DNA of 5,229 bases from Anaerolineales bacterium (GCA_017999235.1 JAGOBN010000342.1:1-5229), one strand, 5' to 3'. Positions 1-5,229 are shown, counted from the stretch's first letter. Notes: generated by a model not told the origin, from the sequence alone. Made by a program: numbers and translations.

Positions 1-153
1 GGCATGGGCCGGCTGTTTCTGCTGGCCCTGGGCGAATCGGATTACCCGGTGGCGATGGCCATGCTGTTGATTACCGCCGTGCTGACGGTGGCCGCCACGC
101 TGGTGGCCGATCTGCTGTACACGGCCGTCGATCCGCGCATCCGGCTCACTTAG
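1..153 (+). CDS. ABC transporter permease, DppB/OppB type (3' end only)
   Basis: This is the last 50 residues of an inner-membrane permease, open at the left edge of the window and ending at TAG 151-153. A hydrophobic stretch at fragment residues 17-36 forms one membrane helix. It is followed by the ending ADLLYTAVDPRIRLT, which closely matches the conserved C-terminus of DppB/OppB/GsiC permeases (a VDLLYALLDPRIR-like pattern). In this family the protein pairs with a DppC-type permease to form the membrane channel of a peptide, nickel or oligosaccharide importer. The next gene, 17 bases downstream, encodes exactly that partner, which supports the call and a shared transcript. The substrate cannot be told from the fragment, and the start, binding protein and ATPase genes are not visible. 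Confidence 0.88.
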   Translation, partial: GMGRLFLLALGESDYPVAMAMLLITAVLTVAATLVADLLYTAVDPRIRLT

Positions 154-170
154 TTTCCAACCTGATACCT

Positions 171-1169
171 ATGACCGCCGCCTCGTCCACCGTCACGCTC
201 GCCGCCGAAGCCCTGCCGCCCGTCTCGGAAAGCCCCGGCCGCCTGGTCTGGCGCCGTTTCAGCCGGCACCGCCTGGCCATGCTGTCGGTGGCCGTGATCG
301 CGGCCGTCTTCGGCTTTTCGCTTCTGGCCCGCCAGGTGGCGCCGTTCCGGTCCAACGAGCTGATGGTGAGCAAGTATTTCGCGCCGCCGGGGGCCGTGGA
401 TGCCAAGACCGGGCGCGTTCACTATCTCGGCACCGACCACATTGGGCGCGATTACTTCTCGCGCCTGGTCTACGCCGGCCGGATCTCGCTGACGGTGGCC
501 CTGGTCTCGGTGGCGCTGGCGACCCTGATCGGCATGGCCGTGGGCGCGTACGCCGGCTACTATGGCGGCTGGCTGGACAGCGTGTTGATGCGGCTGGTGG
601 AGTTCCTGGCCACCATCCCGGCGCTGCCCTTGCTGCTGATCATCTCAGCCATGCTGCTGCGCAACGAGACCCTGATCCCGATTCCGCCGCCGGTGCTGGA
701 GGCGTTCGGGCAGATCATGCTGCTGAGTGACCGCGAGGTGCGCCAGGCGGTCCTCATCATCGCGGTGCTGGCCGGCCTGGGCTGGCTCAACGACGCGCGC
801 CTGATGCGCGGCACCATCCTGGCCCTGCGCGAACAGACCTTTGTGGAAGCCGCGCGCTCCCTGGGCGCCTCGGATTTGCACATCATCCTGCGCCATATGC
901 TGCCCAACGCGCTGGCGCCCATCATCGTCAACGCCTCGCTGAACCTCTCCGGCTTCATCGTAGCGGAGGCGGCCCTGTCGTTCCTCGGGTTCGGCATCCA
1001 GGACCCCATCCCCACCTGGGGCAACATGCTGGCCGCCACCCAGCAATTCATGTTTGACCGCCCCTGGCTGCCGCTGGTGCCGGGCCTGCCGATTGTGCTG
1101 TGCTCTCTGGCTTTTAATTACATCGGCGACGGCCTGCGGGACGCGCTGGACCCGCGCCTGAAACTATAA
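171..1169 (+). CDS. ABC transporter permease, DppC/OppC type
   Basis: This is a complete 332-residue inner-membrane permease of the dipeptide/oligopeptide/nickel importer family. An N-terminal helix (about residues 36-54, OppC_N-like) follows a cytoplasmic Ala/Ser/Pro-rich tail. The family block LGTDHIGRD is at 86-94. Further helices lie near 105-128, 138-162, 190-208, 248-276 and 298-318. The cytoplasmic EAA loop that contacts the ATPase is EAARSLG at 226-232 with LP at 244-245. SFLGFG (270-275) and the ending GLRDALDPRLKL are typical. The protein is longer than the usual 280-300 residues, partly because of a long proline-rich loop at about 163-190. The ATG at 171 has no clear Shine-Dalgarno, but later ATGs would cut the first helix, so I keep it. 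It most likely pairs with the permease ending at 153. No ATPase genes of the DppD/DppF type follow, so those must be elsewhere. The substrate is unknown. Confidence 0.93.
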   Translation: MTAASSTVTLAAEALPPVSESPGRLVWRRFSRHRLAMLSVAVIAAVFGFSLLARQVAPFRSNELMVSKYFAPPGAVDAKTGRVHYLGTDHIGRDYFSRLVYAGRISLTVALVSVALATLIGMAVGAYAGYYGGWLDSVLMRLVEFLATIPALPLLLIISAMLLRNETLIPIPPPVLEAFGQIMLLSDREVRQAVLIIAVLAGLGWLNDARLMRGTILALREQTFVEAARSLGASDLHIILRHMLPNALAPIIVNASLNLSGFIVAEAALSFLGFGIQDPIPTWGNMLAATQQFMFDRPWLPLVPGLPIVLCSLAFNYIGDGLRDALDPRLKL

Positions 1170-1193
1170 GGCCGGCGGGCGGGATTGCCGATC

Positions 1194-1237
1194 AGGCCTC
1201 CGCAAAGTCCAGTGACAACTCGCCCGGAGGGCTTTTT
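1194..1237 (+). terminator. Possible Rho-independent terminator after the permease operon
   Basis: CCTCCG at 1197-1202 can pair with CGGAGG at 1225-1230, with flanking AG/CT pairs across one G-G mismatch, and TTTTT follows at 1233-1237. A competing tighter hairpin, GCCC (1222-1225) with GGGC (1229-1232), sits directly against the same T run. Both are weak: the first has a loop of about 22 bases and the second has only 4 pairs. The position 25 bases after the permease stop, and the fresh promoter further on, make a transcript end here plausible but not certain. Confidence 0.4.
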
Positions 1238-1284
1238 CAGCTTTTGCCACCGCGCCGGCGCGGGGTCCCGCCGCTGGCTTTAGC

Positions 1285-1311
1285 CACGAAAAGCCTGAAA
1301 GACACGAAAAG
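1285..1311. repeat. Three-unit 9-bp tandem repeat (CACGAAAAG type)
   Basis: CACGAAAAG at 1285-1293 recurs exactly at 1303-1311. Between them lies a diverged unit, CCTGAAAGA, that keeps the 9-base spacing and the GAAA core. The strand is markedly A-rich compared with its GC-rich surroundings. The function is unknown. It could be a remnant of a longer intergenic short-repeat tract. Confidence 0.55.
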
Positions 1312-1371
1312 ACACTGTGTCGCGGTGTCTCAGTGGCCTGCCCGGTGGGTGTTCAGCAAACTTTGCGGAAG

Positions 1372-1393
1372 CCGTGGGGTCGGAGACCCACGG
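1372..1393. repeat. Bulged inverted repeat just upstream of the ATPase promoter
   Basis: CCGTGGG (1372-1378) pairs with CCCACGG (1387-1393), and TC (1380-1381) pairs with GA (1385-1386) after a one-base bulge, leaving a GGA loop. The structure ends two bases before the proposed -35 box. It has no T run after it, so it is more likely an operator or the end of an upstream transcript's structure than a terminator. Confidence 0.5.
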
Positions 1394-1445
1394 TCTTGGC
1401 GCAACCCCAGGGTCTCGGCTATAATCCAGCCACTATATGAGACCC
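1383..1445. promoter_or_regulatory. Three GAGACCC/GGGTCTC half-sites around the promoter (candidate operator)
   Basis: GAGACCC occurs at 1383-1389, its exact reverse complement GGGTCTC at 1410-1416, and GAGACCC again at 1439-1445. The half-sites start 27 and 29 bases apart. The first pair brackets the -35 box and the second pair brackets the -10 box and the expected transcription start. A repressor binding them would block the promoter. Alternatively, the copies could form competing hairpins. The same 7-mer also occurs once inside a gene (3816-3822), so chance is not excluded. Confidence 0.4.
1396..1425 (+). promoter_or_regulatory. Sigma-70-type promoter for the sugar ABC ATPase gene
   Basis: The -10 box is a perfect TATAAT at 1420-1425, and the -35 box is TTGGCG at 1396-1401 (4 of 6 matches to TTGACA), with an 18-base spacer. 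Transcription would start near 1431-1433, giving a leader of about 30 bases before the ATG at 1462. A Shine-Dalgarno AAAGGA lies at 1447-1452, nine bases from the start codon. The 11-mer CGGCTATAATC (1416-1426) is repeated exactly at the second promoter in this window (2654-2664). Confidence 0.78.
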
Positions 1446-1461
1446 GAAAGGACCCCACAAC

Positions 1462-2562
1462 ATGGCTAGCGTTACTTACGAACACGTAGACAAGAAGTTT
1501 GGCGACAACCACGTTCTGAAAGACCTCAACATCCAGGTGCAAGACAAGGAATTCCTGGTGCTGGTGGGGCCTTCCGGGTGTGGCAAGTCCACGGCCCTGC
1601 GCTGTCTGGCCGGCCTGGAGGAGATCACGGGCGGGCGCGTGCTCATCGGCGACCGCGAGGTCACCAACACCGCGCCCAAAGACCGCGATATCGCCATGGT
1701 CTTCCAGTCTTACGCGCTCTATCCACACATGAGCGTGTACGACAACATGGCCTTCGGCCTGAAGCTGCGCAAGACCCCCAAGCAGGAAATTGAGCGCCGC
1801 GTCAAAGAAGCGGCCGAGATCCTGGGCATCAGCCACCTGCTCCAGCGCAAGCCCAAGCAGCTCTCCGGCGGCCAGCGCCAGCGCGTGGCGGTCGGCCGCG
1901 CCATCGTGCGCGAGCCCTCCGTCTTCCTGTTCGACGAGCCGCTCTCCAACCTGGACGCCAAGCTGCGCGTGCAGACCCGCGCCGAAATCAGCAAGCTGCA
2001 CCAGCGCCTCAAGACCACCTTCATCTACGTCACCCACGATCAGGTGGAAGCCATGACCATGGCCACCCGGATCGCGGTCATGAAAGACGGCATTCTGCAG
2101 CAGCTGGACAGCCCGCAGAATCTGTACGACAAACCCAACAACATCTTCGTGGCCGGCTTCATCGGCTCGCCGTCGATGAACTTCTTCGACGCCAAGCTGA
2201 CCAAGAGCGGCGACAACATTGTGGTGGACGCCGGTGCCTTCGCCGTGACGGTGCCGAGCGAGCGCAAAGCGCCGTTCCTGCCGCACGTCGGCAAACAGGT
2301 CATCATGGGCGTCCGCCCCGAGGACATCCACGACCCGAATTACGCGCCGCCCGGGGTGCATCAGGCGCCGGTCGACTCCTTCGTGGAGGTCACCGAGCTG
2401 ATGGGCAACGAAGTCTTCCTGTACCTGAAGTCCGGCGATAAGAGCTACGTCGCCCGCGTGGACCCGCGCAGCCGTGCCCGCATCGGCGATAAGCTGCAGG
2501 TGGCCATGAACCTGGACAACATGCACCTGTTCGACAAGGCGACCGAAGCCGCCATCCGCTAG
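1462..2562 (+). CDS. Sugar ABC transporter ATP-binding protein, MalK/UgpC/MsmK type
   Basis: This 366-residue cytoplasmic ATPase powers carbohydrate importers of the CUT1 family. All nucleotide-binding motifs are present and in E. coli MalK register: Walker A GPSGCGKST 36-44, Q-loop Q82, signature LSGGQ 134-138, Walker B VFLFDE 154-159 with catalytic E159, D-loop SNLD 162-165 and switch H192. GFIGSPSMNFF follows the ATPase core, and a regulatory TOBE/MOP-like domain with GVRPEDIHD fills roughly 236-366. The length is normal for MalK/UgpC. The ATG is fixed by AAAGGA nine bases upstream. The gene has its own promoter and a strong terminator, and no sugar permease or binding protein is adjacent, which suggests a shared ATPase like MsmK of streptococci or MsiK of Streptomyces (inference). 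The neighbouring Dpp-type permeases use a different ATPase family and are unlikely partners. The specific sugar cannot be read from sequence. Confidence 0.95.
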   Translation: MASVTYEHVDKKFGDNHVLKDLNIQVQDKEFLVLVGPSGCGKSTALRCLAGLEEITGGRVLIGDREVTNTAPKDRDIAMVFQSYALYPHMSVYDNMAFGLKLRKTPKQEIERRVKEAAEILGISHLLQRKPKQLSGGQRQRVAVGRAIVREPSVFLFDEPLSNLDAKLRVQTRAEISKLHQRLKTTFIYVTHDQVEAMTMATRIAVMKDGILQQLDSPQNLYDKPNNIFVAGFIGSPSMNFFDAKLTKSGDNIVVDAGAFAVTVPSERKAPFLPHVGKQVIMGVRPEDIHDPNYAPPGVHQAPVDSFVEVTELMGNEVFLYLKSGDKSYVARVDPRSRARIGDKLQVAMNLDNMHLFDKATEAAIR

Positions 2563-2583
2563 ACGGCCGTCCATCCGCTTGCC

Positions 2584-2617
2584 AACGCTCCGGCCCCGCG
2601 CCGGAGCGTTTTTTTTT
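2584..2617 (+). terminator. Strong Rho-independent terminator after the ATPase gene
   Basis: AACGCTCCGGC (2584-2594) pairs perfectly with GCCGGAGCGTT (2600-2610), an 11-bp stem with a 5-base loop, followed by an unbroken T run through 2617. It lies 21 bases after the ATPase stop codon and closes that gene as a single-gene transcript, separating it from the glycosyltransferase operon. Confidence 0.93.
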
Positions 2618-2634
2618 GCCCGGGCCGGGGTCCG

Positions 2635-2663
2635 TTGGAGCCGCCGGTTGGACCGGCTATAAT
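2635..2663 (+). promoter_or_regulatory. Sigma-70-type promoter for the glycosyltransferase operon
   Basis: There is a perfect TATAAT at 2658-2663 and a weak -35 TTGGAG at 2635-2640 (3 of 6), with the optimal 17-base spacer. Transcription would start near 2670, about 28 bases before the ATG at 2698. The spacer contains a perfect inverted repeat, CCGGT-TGG-ACCGG (2644-2656), which could be a binding site. The -10 surroundings (CGGCTATAATC) match the ATPase promoter exactly. The position directly after a strong terminator supports a real promoter. Confidence 0.72.
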
Positions 2664-2683
2664 CGAGAAGCGCGCCTAACTTT

Positions 2684-2701
2684 ATGACCCCTTTGCCATG
2701 A
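2684..2701 (+). other. Five-codon upstream reading frame (MTPLP) overlapping the next start codon
   Basis: ATG at 2684 opens a frame of five codons (M-T-P-L-P), and its TGA stop (2699-2701) overlaps the ATG of the glycosyltransferase (2698-2700) in the ATGA arrangement. No Shine-Dalgarno is visible for the downstream ATG. Ribosomes that start on the mini-frame, only about 14 bases from the expected transcript end, could therefore pass to the gene by termination-reinitiation. It could equally be coincidence. Confidence 0.35.
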
Positions 2702-3918
2702 GCCCTATTTCTCCCAGCCCGGCCGCCGGCCCGGCGGCCTCCATCGCCGCGGCCAGCCCGGTAAAAACCACGCTGATCCTGCCCGCTTACAACGAAGCCG
2801 CCGCCCTGCCGGCGGTGCTCGACGAAGCCTTTGCCGTGCTGGACGCCAGCTATGAAGTGCTGGTAATCGATGACGGCTCCACCGACGCCACCGCCGCGGT
2901 GGCGCAGCGCTACCCGTGCCGGCTGATCCAACACCCGGCCAACCGCGGCAAAGGCGCCGCCATCCAAACCGGCCTGGCCAACGCGCAAGGCGACCTGATT
3001 GTGGTGATGGACGCCGACGCCACCTATCCCGCCAGCGCCATCCCCCGCCTGACCGGCCTGCTGGAGCAGTACGACCTGGTCCGCTGCAACCGGCGCCGGA
3101 ATACCGCGGCCATGCCCTGGATCAATCAGCTGGGCAACCGGATCTTTGACTGGCTGCTCTCGTTCGCGCACGGGCTGGACGGCTCGGATCATCTGAGCGG
3201 CCTGTACGGCCTGCGCCGCGCCGCCGTGCTCAAGATGCGGCTGGAATCCGAGGGCTTTGATATCGAAGCCGAGATCGGCATCAAGGCCCGGGTGCGCGGC
3301 CTGCGCGTGACCAGCTTTCCCATCGATTACCAATCCCGGCTGGGCGACAAGAAGCTCAACCCGTGGAAAGACGGCGTCTTGATTCTGGGGCGCATCCTGG
3401 CGATGTTCCTGCTCTACAACCCGCTGGTGACGTTTGTGCTGCCGGGGCTGGTGATTATGGCGGCCACCGGCGGGCTGGCGTTCGTCCTCAGCCGGGGACC
3501 GCTGATCACGCCCTTCTTTGGGCTGGATATCCACAGCTTCATCGTCGTCACACTGGGGATGCTGGCCTCTTTTCAGTTGATCATCTTCGGCATGGCGGCG
3601 GCGCTGTACGGGGTGGAGGCGGGGTATCAGCCGGCGCGCTGGCTGCTCCGCCTCAGTTCGCGCCTGCCCCGCATCGGCGGCGCGCTGGCCGGCCTGGGGC
3701 TGGCAGTCTGGGCGGGGCTGGATCTGGTGTACCTGGCCTACACCTGGCTGACCACCGGCGCCGGCCTGTTCTTTGATACCCAGCGCGTGGTGCTGGACGC
3801 CACCATCTTGGTGCTGGGTCTCCAACTGCTGTCGGCCGCGCTCTTCCTCTCGATTTTTGCCGGCCGGCTGGAGCGCTATCAACGCGCGCCGGCCGCCAAC
3901 GCCTCCGAGCGCCCGTGA
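2698..3918 (+). CDS. Membrane-bound family 2 glycosyltransferase, polyprenyl-phosphate sugar synthase-like
   Basis: This 406-residue protein has an N-terminal GT-A catalytic domain (about 23-230) of the DPM1/DPG-synthase type and four predicted membrane segments near 236-264, 281-305, 327-350 and 365-388. Visible motifs are LPAYNEA (28-34), DDGSTD (58-63), NRGKGAAIQTG (82-92), the metal-binding DADATYP (105-111), SGLYGLRR (167-174) and a basic SRLGDKKLNPWKDG block (213-226) before the first helix. The QxxRW motif of processive synthases is not seen. Such enzymes move a sugar from a nucleotide donor to undecaprenyl- or dolichyl-type phosphate at the inner membrane face. The four-helix tail resembles archaeal dolichol-phosphate mannose synthases. 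The sugar and lipid are not determined. The first 22 residues are Ala/Ser/Pro-rich and poorly informative, so the start at 2698 is likely but not secure. It is the first gene of a glycosyltransferase operon. Confidence 0.9.
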   Translation: MSPISPSPAAGPAASIAAASPVKTTLILPAYNEAAALPAVLDEAFAVLDASYEVLVIDDGSTDATAAVAQRYPCRLIQHPANRGKGAAIQTGLANAQGDLIVVMDADATYPASAIPRLTGLLEQYDLVRCNRRRNTAAMPWINQLGNRIFDWLLSFAHGLDGSDHLSGLYGLRRAAVLKMRLESEGFDIEAEIGIKARVRGLRVTSFPIDYQSRLGDKKLNPWKDGVLILGRILAMFLLYNPLVTFVLPGLVIMAATGGLAFVLSRGPLITPFFGLDIHSFIVVTLGMLASFQLIIFGMAAALYGVEAGYQPARWLLRLSSRLPRIGGALAGLGLAVWAGLDLVYLAYTWLTTGAGLFFDTQRVVLDATILVLGLQLLSAALFLSIFAGRLERYQRAPAANASERP

Positions 3919-4964
3919 CCACCCCGCCCGTGGCCTCGGTGGTGGTGGTCACCTACAATGCCCGCGACCACCTGGCCGAATGTTTGGCGGCCCTGGATGC
4001 GGATACAGCCTCGCCGCCGTTTGACGTCTGGGTCGTGGACAACGCTTCGCCGGATGGCACGGGGGCGCTGGCTCTGGAACTGACCGCCGGCCGCCCTGAC
4101 CGGCACGCCCTGTGCAACTCCAGCAACCGCGGCTACGCCGGCGGCGTCAACACCGCCCTGCCCCACGCGCGCGGCGAGTTTGTGGCCGTGCTCAACCCGG
4201 ATTGCCGCGTGACGCCCGGCTGGCTGCGGCCGCTCACCGAACTTTTGATCAGCCAGCCCCGGATTGGCGTCGCCTGTCCCCTGATCCTGCTGCAAGCCGA
4301 CGGCCGCCTGAACGCCGCCGGCCAGGACGCCCACCTCACCGGCCTGGGTTTCAATCGCCTGATGTGGCGGCCGGCCGCCGCCGCCGGCGCCGCCCCCGCG
4401 CCCATCTCGGGCCTGCATGGCGCGGCGTTTGTCATCCGGCGGTCGGTGCTGGACCAGATGGGCGGGTGGGATGACAGCGGCTTTCTCTATCATGAGGATG
4501 TCGAGCTTTCCTGGCTGGTCCAGTTGATGGGCTTCGATGTGTACTGCCAGCCGCAGTCTCTGGTGACGCACGCTTACCACTTGACGATGTACCCGGAGAA
4601 GCTGTATCTGCTGGAACGCAACCGGTGGGCGATGCTGTTGACGTATCTGCGCCCCCGCACCCGCTGGCTCCTGGCGCCGTGGCTGCTCTTTACGGAGGCC
4701 CTGATGTGGGGCTACTGCCTGCTGCGCGGGCCGGCCTTTATGCGCGCCAAGGCCGCCTCTTACCGCTGGCTGGCGGAACAGCGCGAGCACCTGGCCCGCC
4801 AGCGCCGGCACGTGGAAGCTGTGCGCGGGCGCAGCGACGAGGAACTTTTGCGCCGGCTGCGCTGGAACTACAACTGGGATCAGTTCTTCAGCCTGGGCCG
4901 CGAACGCGGCCCGTCCACCCGCCAGCCCTCCGGCGGCCTGCCCGTTTCCCTGCCCGACGCCTAA
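3915..4964 (+). CDS. Family 2 glycosyltransferase, WbbL/rhamnosyltransferase-like
   Basis: This 349-residue GT-A enzyme belongs to the group that includes WbbL rhamnosyltransferases (COG1216). The domain opens with VVVVTYNA (9-16). It continues with VVDNASPDGT (40-49), SNRGYAGGVN (70-79), the metal site equivalent LNPD (93-96), GLHGAAFVIRR (166-176), GGWDDSGFLYHEDVELSW (183-200, with E194/D195 in the catalytic region) and the family's ERNR (234-237). A hydrophobic stretch at 252-272 and an Arg-rich tail (277-320) suggest attachment to the inner face of the membrane. The start is GTG at 3915, inside the previous gene's stop (GTGA, 4-bp overlap), so it is probably translated by coupling; no clear Shine-Dalgarno is seen. 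It likely adds a sugar to a lipid-linked glycan begun by other genes of the cluster. Donor and acceptor are unknown; rhamnose is only the family's best-known case. Confidence 0.91.
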   Translation: MTTPPVASVVVVTYNARDHLAECLAALDADTASPPFDVWVVDNASPDGTGALALELTAGRPDRHALCNSSNRGYAGGVNTALPHARGEFVAVLNPDCRVTPGWLRPLTELLISQPRIGVACPLILLQADGRLNAAGQDAHLTGLGFNRLMWRPAAAAGAAPAPISGLHGAAFVIRRSVLDQMGGWDDSGFLYHEDVELSWLVQLMGFDVYCQPQSLVTHAYHLTMYPEKLYLLERNRWAMLLTYLRPRTRWLLAPWLLFTEALMWGYCLLRGPAFMRAKAASYRWLAEQREHLARQRRHVEAVRGRSDEELLRRLRWNYNWDQFFSLGRERGPSTRQPSGGLPVSLPDA

Positions 4965-4971
4965 ACACGCG

Positions 4972-5229
4972 ATGCGCGCGGCCGTCGTCATCCTCACTTA
5001 CAACAGCCGCGGCTTTCTGGACGAGTGTCTCGCGAGCGTGGCGCGCCTGACCGCTCCCGTTGACGTGGTGGTGGCCGACAACGGTTCCACCGACGGCACC
5101 CTGGCGCATCTGCGCGCGCACTGGCCGGCAGTCCGCGCGCTGGATCTCGGCCGCAACTGGGGCTTTGCCGAGGGGTACAACCGCGCCCTGGCGGCGGTCA
5201 CCGCCGAGTGGCTGGGCCTGCTCAACCCA
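4972..5229 (+). CDS. Family 2 glycosyltransferase (5' part, cut by window end)
   Basis: An open frame runs from ATG 4972 to the window edge, 86 residues with no stop. It shows the start of a second WbbL-type GT-A domain: AVVILTYNSRGFLDECLASV (4-23), VVVADNGSTDGT (32-43), the nucleotide-site GRNWGFAEGYNRAL (60-73) and LLNP (83-86), where the metal-binding Asp would come next. It begins only 7 bases after the previous stop, so it is the third gene of the same operon. Its opening is related to, but clearly different from, the preceding glycosyltransferase, consistent with old duplication or separate recruitment. No strong Shine-Dalgarno is visible. Specificity and full length cannot be judged. 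Confidence 0.9.
   Translation, partial: MRAAVVILTYNSRGFLDECLASVARLTAPVDVVVADNGSTDGTLAHLRAHWPAVRALDLGRNWGFAEGYNRALAAVTAEWLGLLNP

Larger units (their letters stand above)
1170..1461. other. Intergenic region with dense short inverted repeats
   Basis: This 292-base gap between the permease gene and the ATPase gene has no convincing coding sequence. It holds, in order, a possible terminator, a 14-bp perfect palindrome CCGCGCCGGCGCGG (1250-1263), TGGCT-TT-AGCCA (1275-1286), a three-unit 9-bp repeat (1285-1311), GACAC-T-GTGTC (1311-1321), GCAAA-C-TTTGC (1356-1366), a bulged hairpin (1372-1393), and the ATPase promoter with its flanking half-sites. A small regulatory RNA or several protein-binding sites would both fit. 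Nothing in it matches an RNA family I recognise. Confidence 0.6.

Noticed and set aside
645..1051. Overlapping - strand frames inside the DppC-type permease gene
   Set aside because: They are opposite a well-supported membrane protein gene and show no membrane segments, motifs or start signals.
1250..1263. 14-bp palindrome CCGCGCCGGCGCGG as a terminator
   Set aside because: It has no loop-forming centre and no T run after it. It could be a simple GC-rich self-complementary stretch, so I list it only as part of the repeat-dense gap.
1244..1489. 81-codon + strand frame across the intergenic gap
   Set aside because: It covers the repeats, the promoter and the start of the ATPase gene, has no Shine-Dalgarno and no recognisable domain. 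It is best explained as a chance frame.
1330..3882. Very long open frame of 850 codons on the - strand
   Set aside because: It lies antisense to the ATPase and the first glycosyltransferase and runs through a strong terminator and two promoters. Its Gln/His/Gly/Arg-rich, domain-free translation is typical of the shadow frame opposite GC-rich genes.
3879..4997. 372-codon open frame on the - strand
   Set aside because: It is antisense to a clear glycosyltransferase with all family motifs, and its translation is low-complexity Ala/Gly/Gln/Arg. Shadow frame.
4112..5050. Alternative + strand frames at 4112-4474 and 4625-5050
   Set aside because: They are out-of-frame readings of the second and third glycosyltransferase genes, Arg/Pro/Ala-rich and without motifs. 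The second also crosses a well-placed stop/start junction.
1..5229. CRISPR arrays, transfer or ribosomal RNA genes, insertion sequences, attachment sites
   Set aside because: I saw no regularly spaced repeats with spacers, no cloverleaf or rRNA-like stretches, no transposase motifs and no terminal inverted repeats with target duplications.

Overview
This is a GC-rich, gene-dense bacterial window in which every supported gene reads on the + strand. The -10/-35 promoters, a Rho-independent terminator and weak Shine-Dalgarno use indicate a bacterium. The gene types (Dpp/Opp permeases, a stand-alone MalK-type ATPase, strings of family 2 glycosyltransferases) and high GC would fit a Chloroflexota (Anaerolineae-like) genome. 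That placement is an impression from protein style, not a measurement.

Positions 1-1169 hold the end of a peptide/nickel-type ABC importer: the last 50 residues of a DppB/OppB-type permease, then a complete DppC/OppC-type permease 17 bases later. The rest of that transporter would lie upstream of the window.

Positions 1170-1461 are a 292-base gap. It begins with a possible terminator and continues with a chain of short inverted repeats and a 9-bp tandem repeat. It ends with a good sigma-70-type promoter bracketed by three copies of a 7-bp half-site.

Positions 1462-2562 encode a complete MalK/UgpC/MsmK-type sugar ABC ATPase. It has its own promoter and a textbook terminator but no permease or binding protein beside it, so it looks like a monocistronic ATPase shared by several transporters.

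Positions 2563-2697 carry that terminator and a second promoter. The second promoter shares an 11-bp -10 region with the first and drives a glycosyltransferase operon. The operon holds a polyprenyl-phosphate-glycosyltransferase-like protein with four predicted C-terminal membrane segments, a WbbL-type glycosyltransferase overlapping it by 4 bp, and, 7 bases further on, a third family 2 glycosyltransferase cut by the window edge. Together they suggest assembly of a lipid-linked or cell-surface glycan.

I see no wholly novel system. The most interesting points are regulatory: the three half-sites around the ATPase promoter, the repeat-dense gap, and a five-codon upstream reading frame whose stop overlaps the start codon of the first glycosyltransferase.
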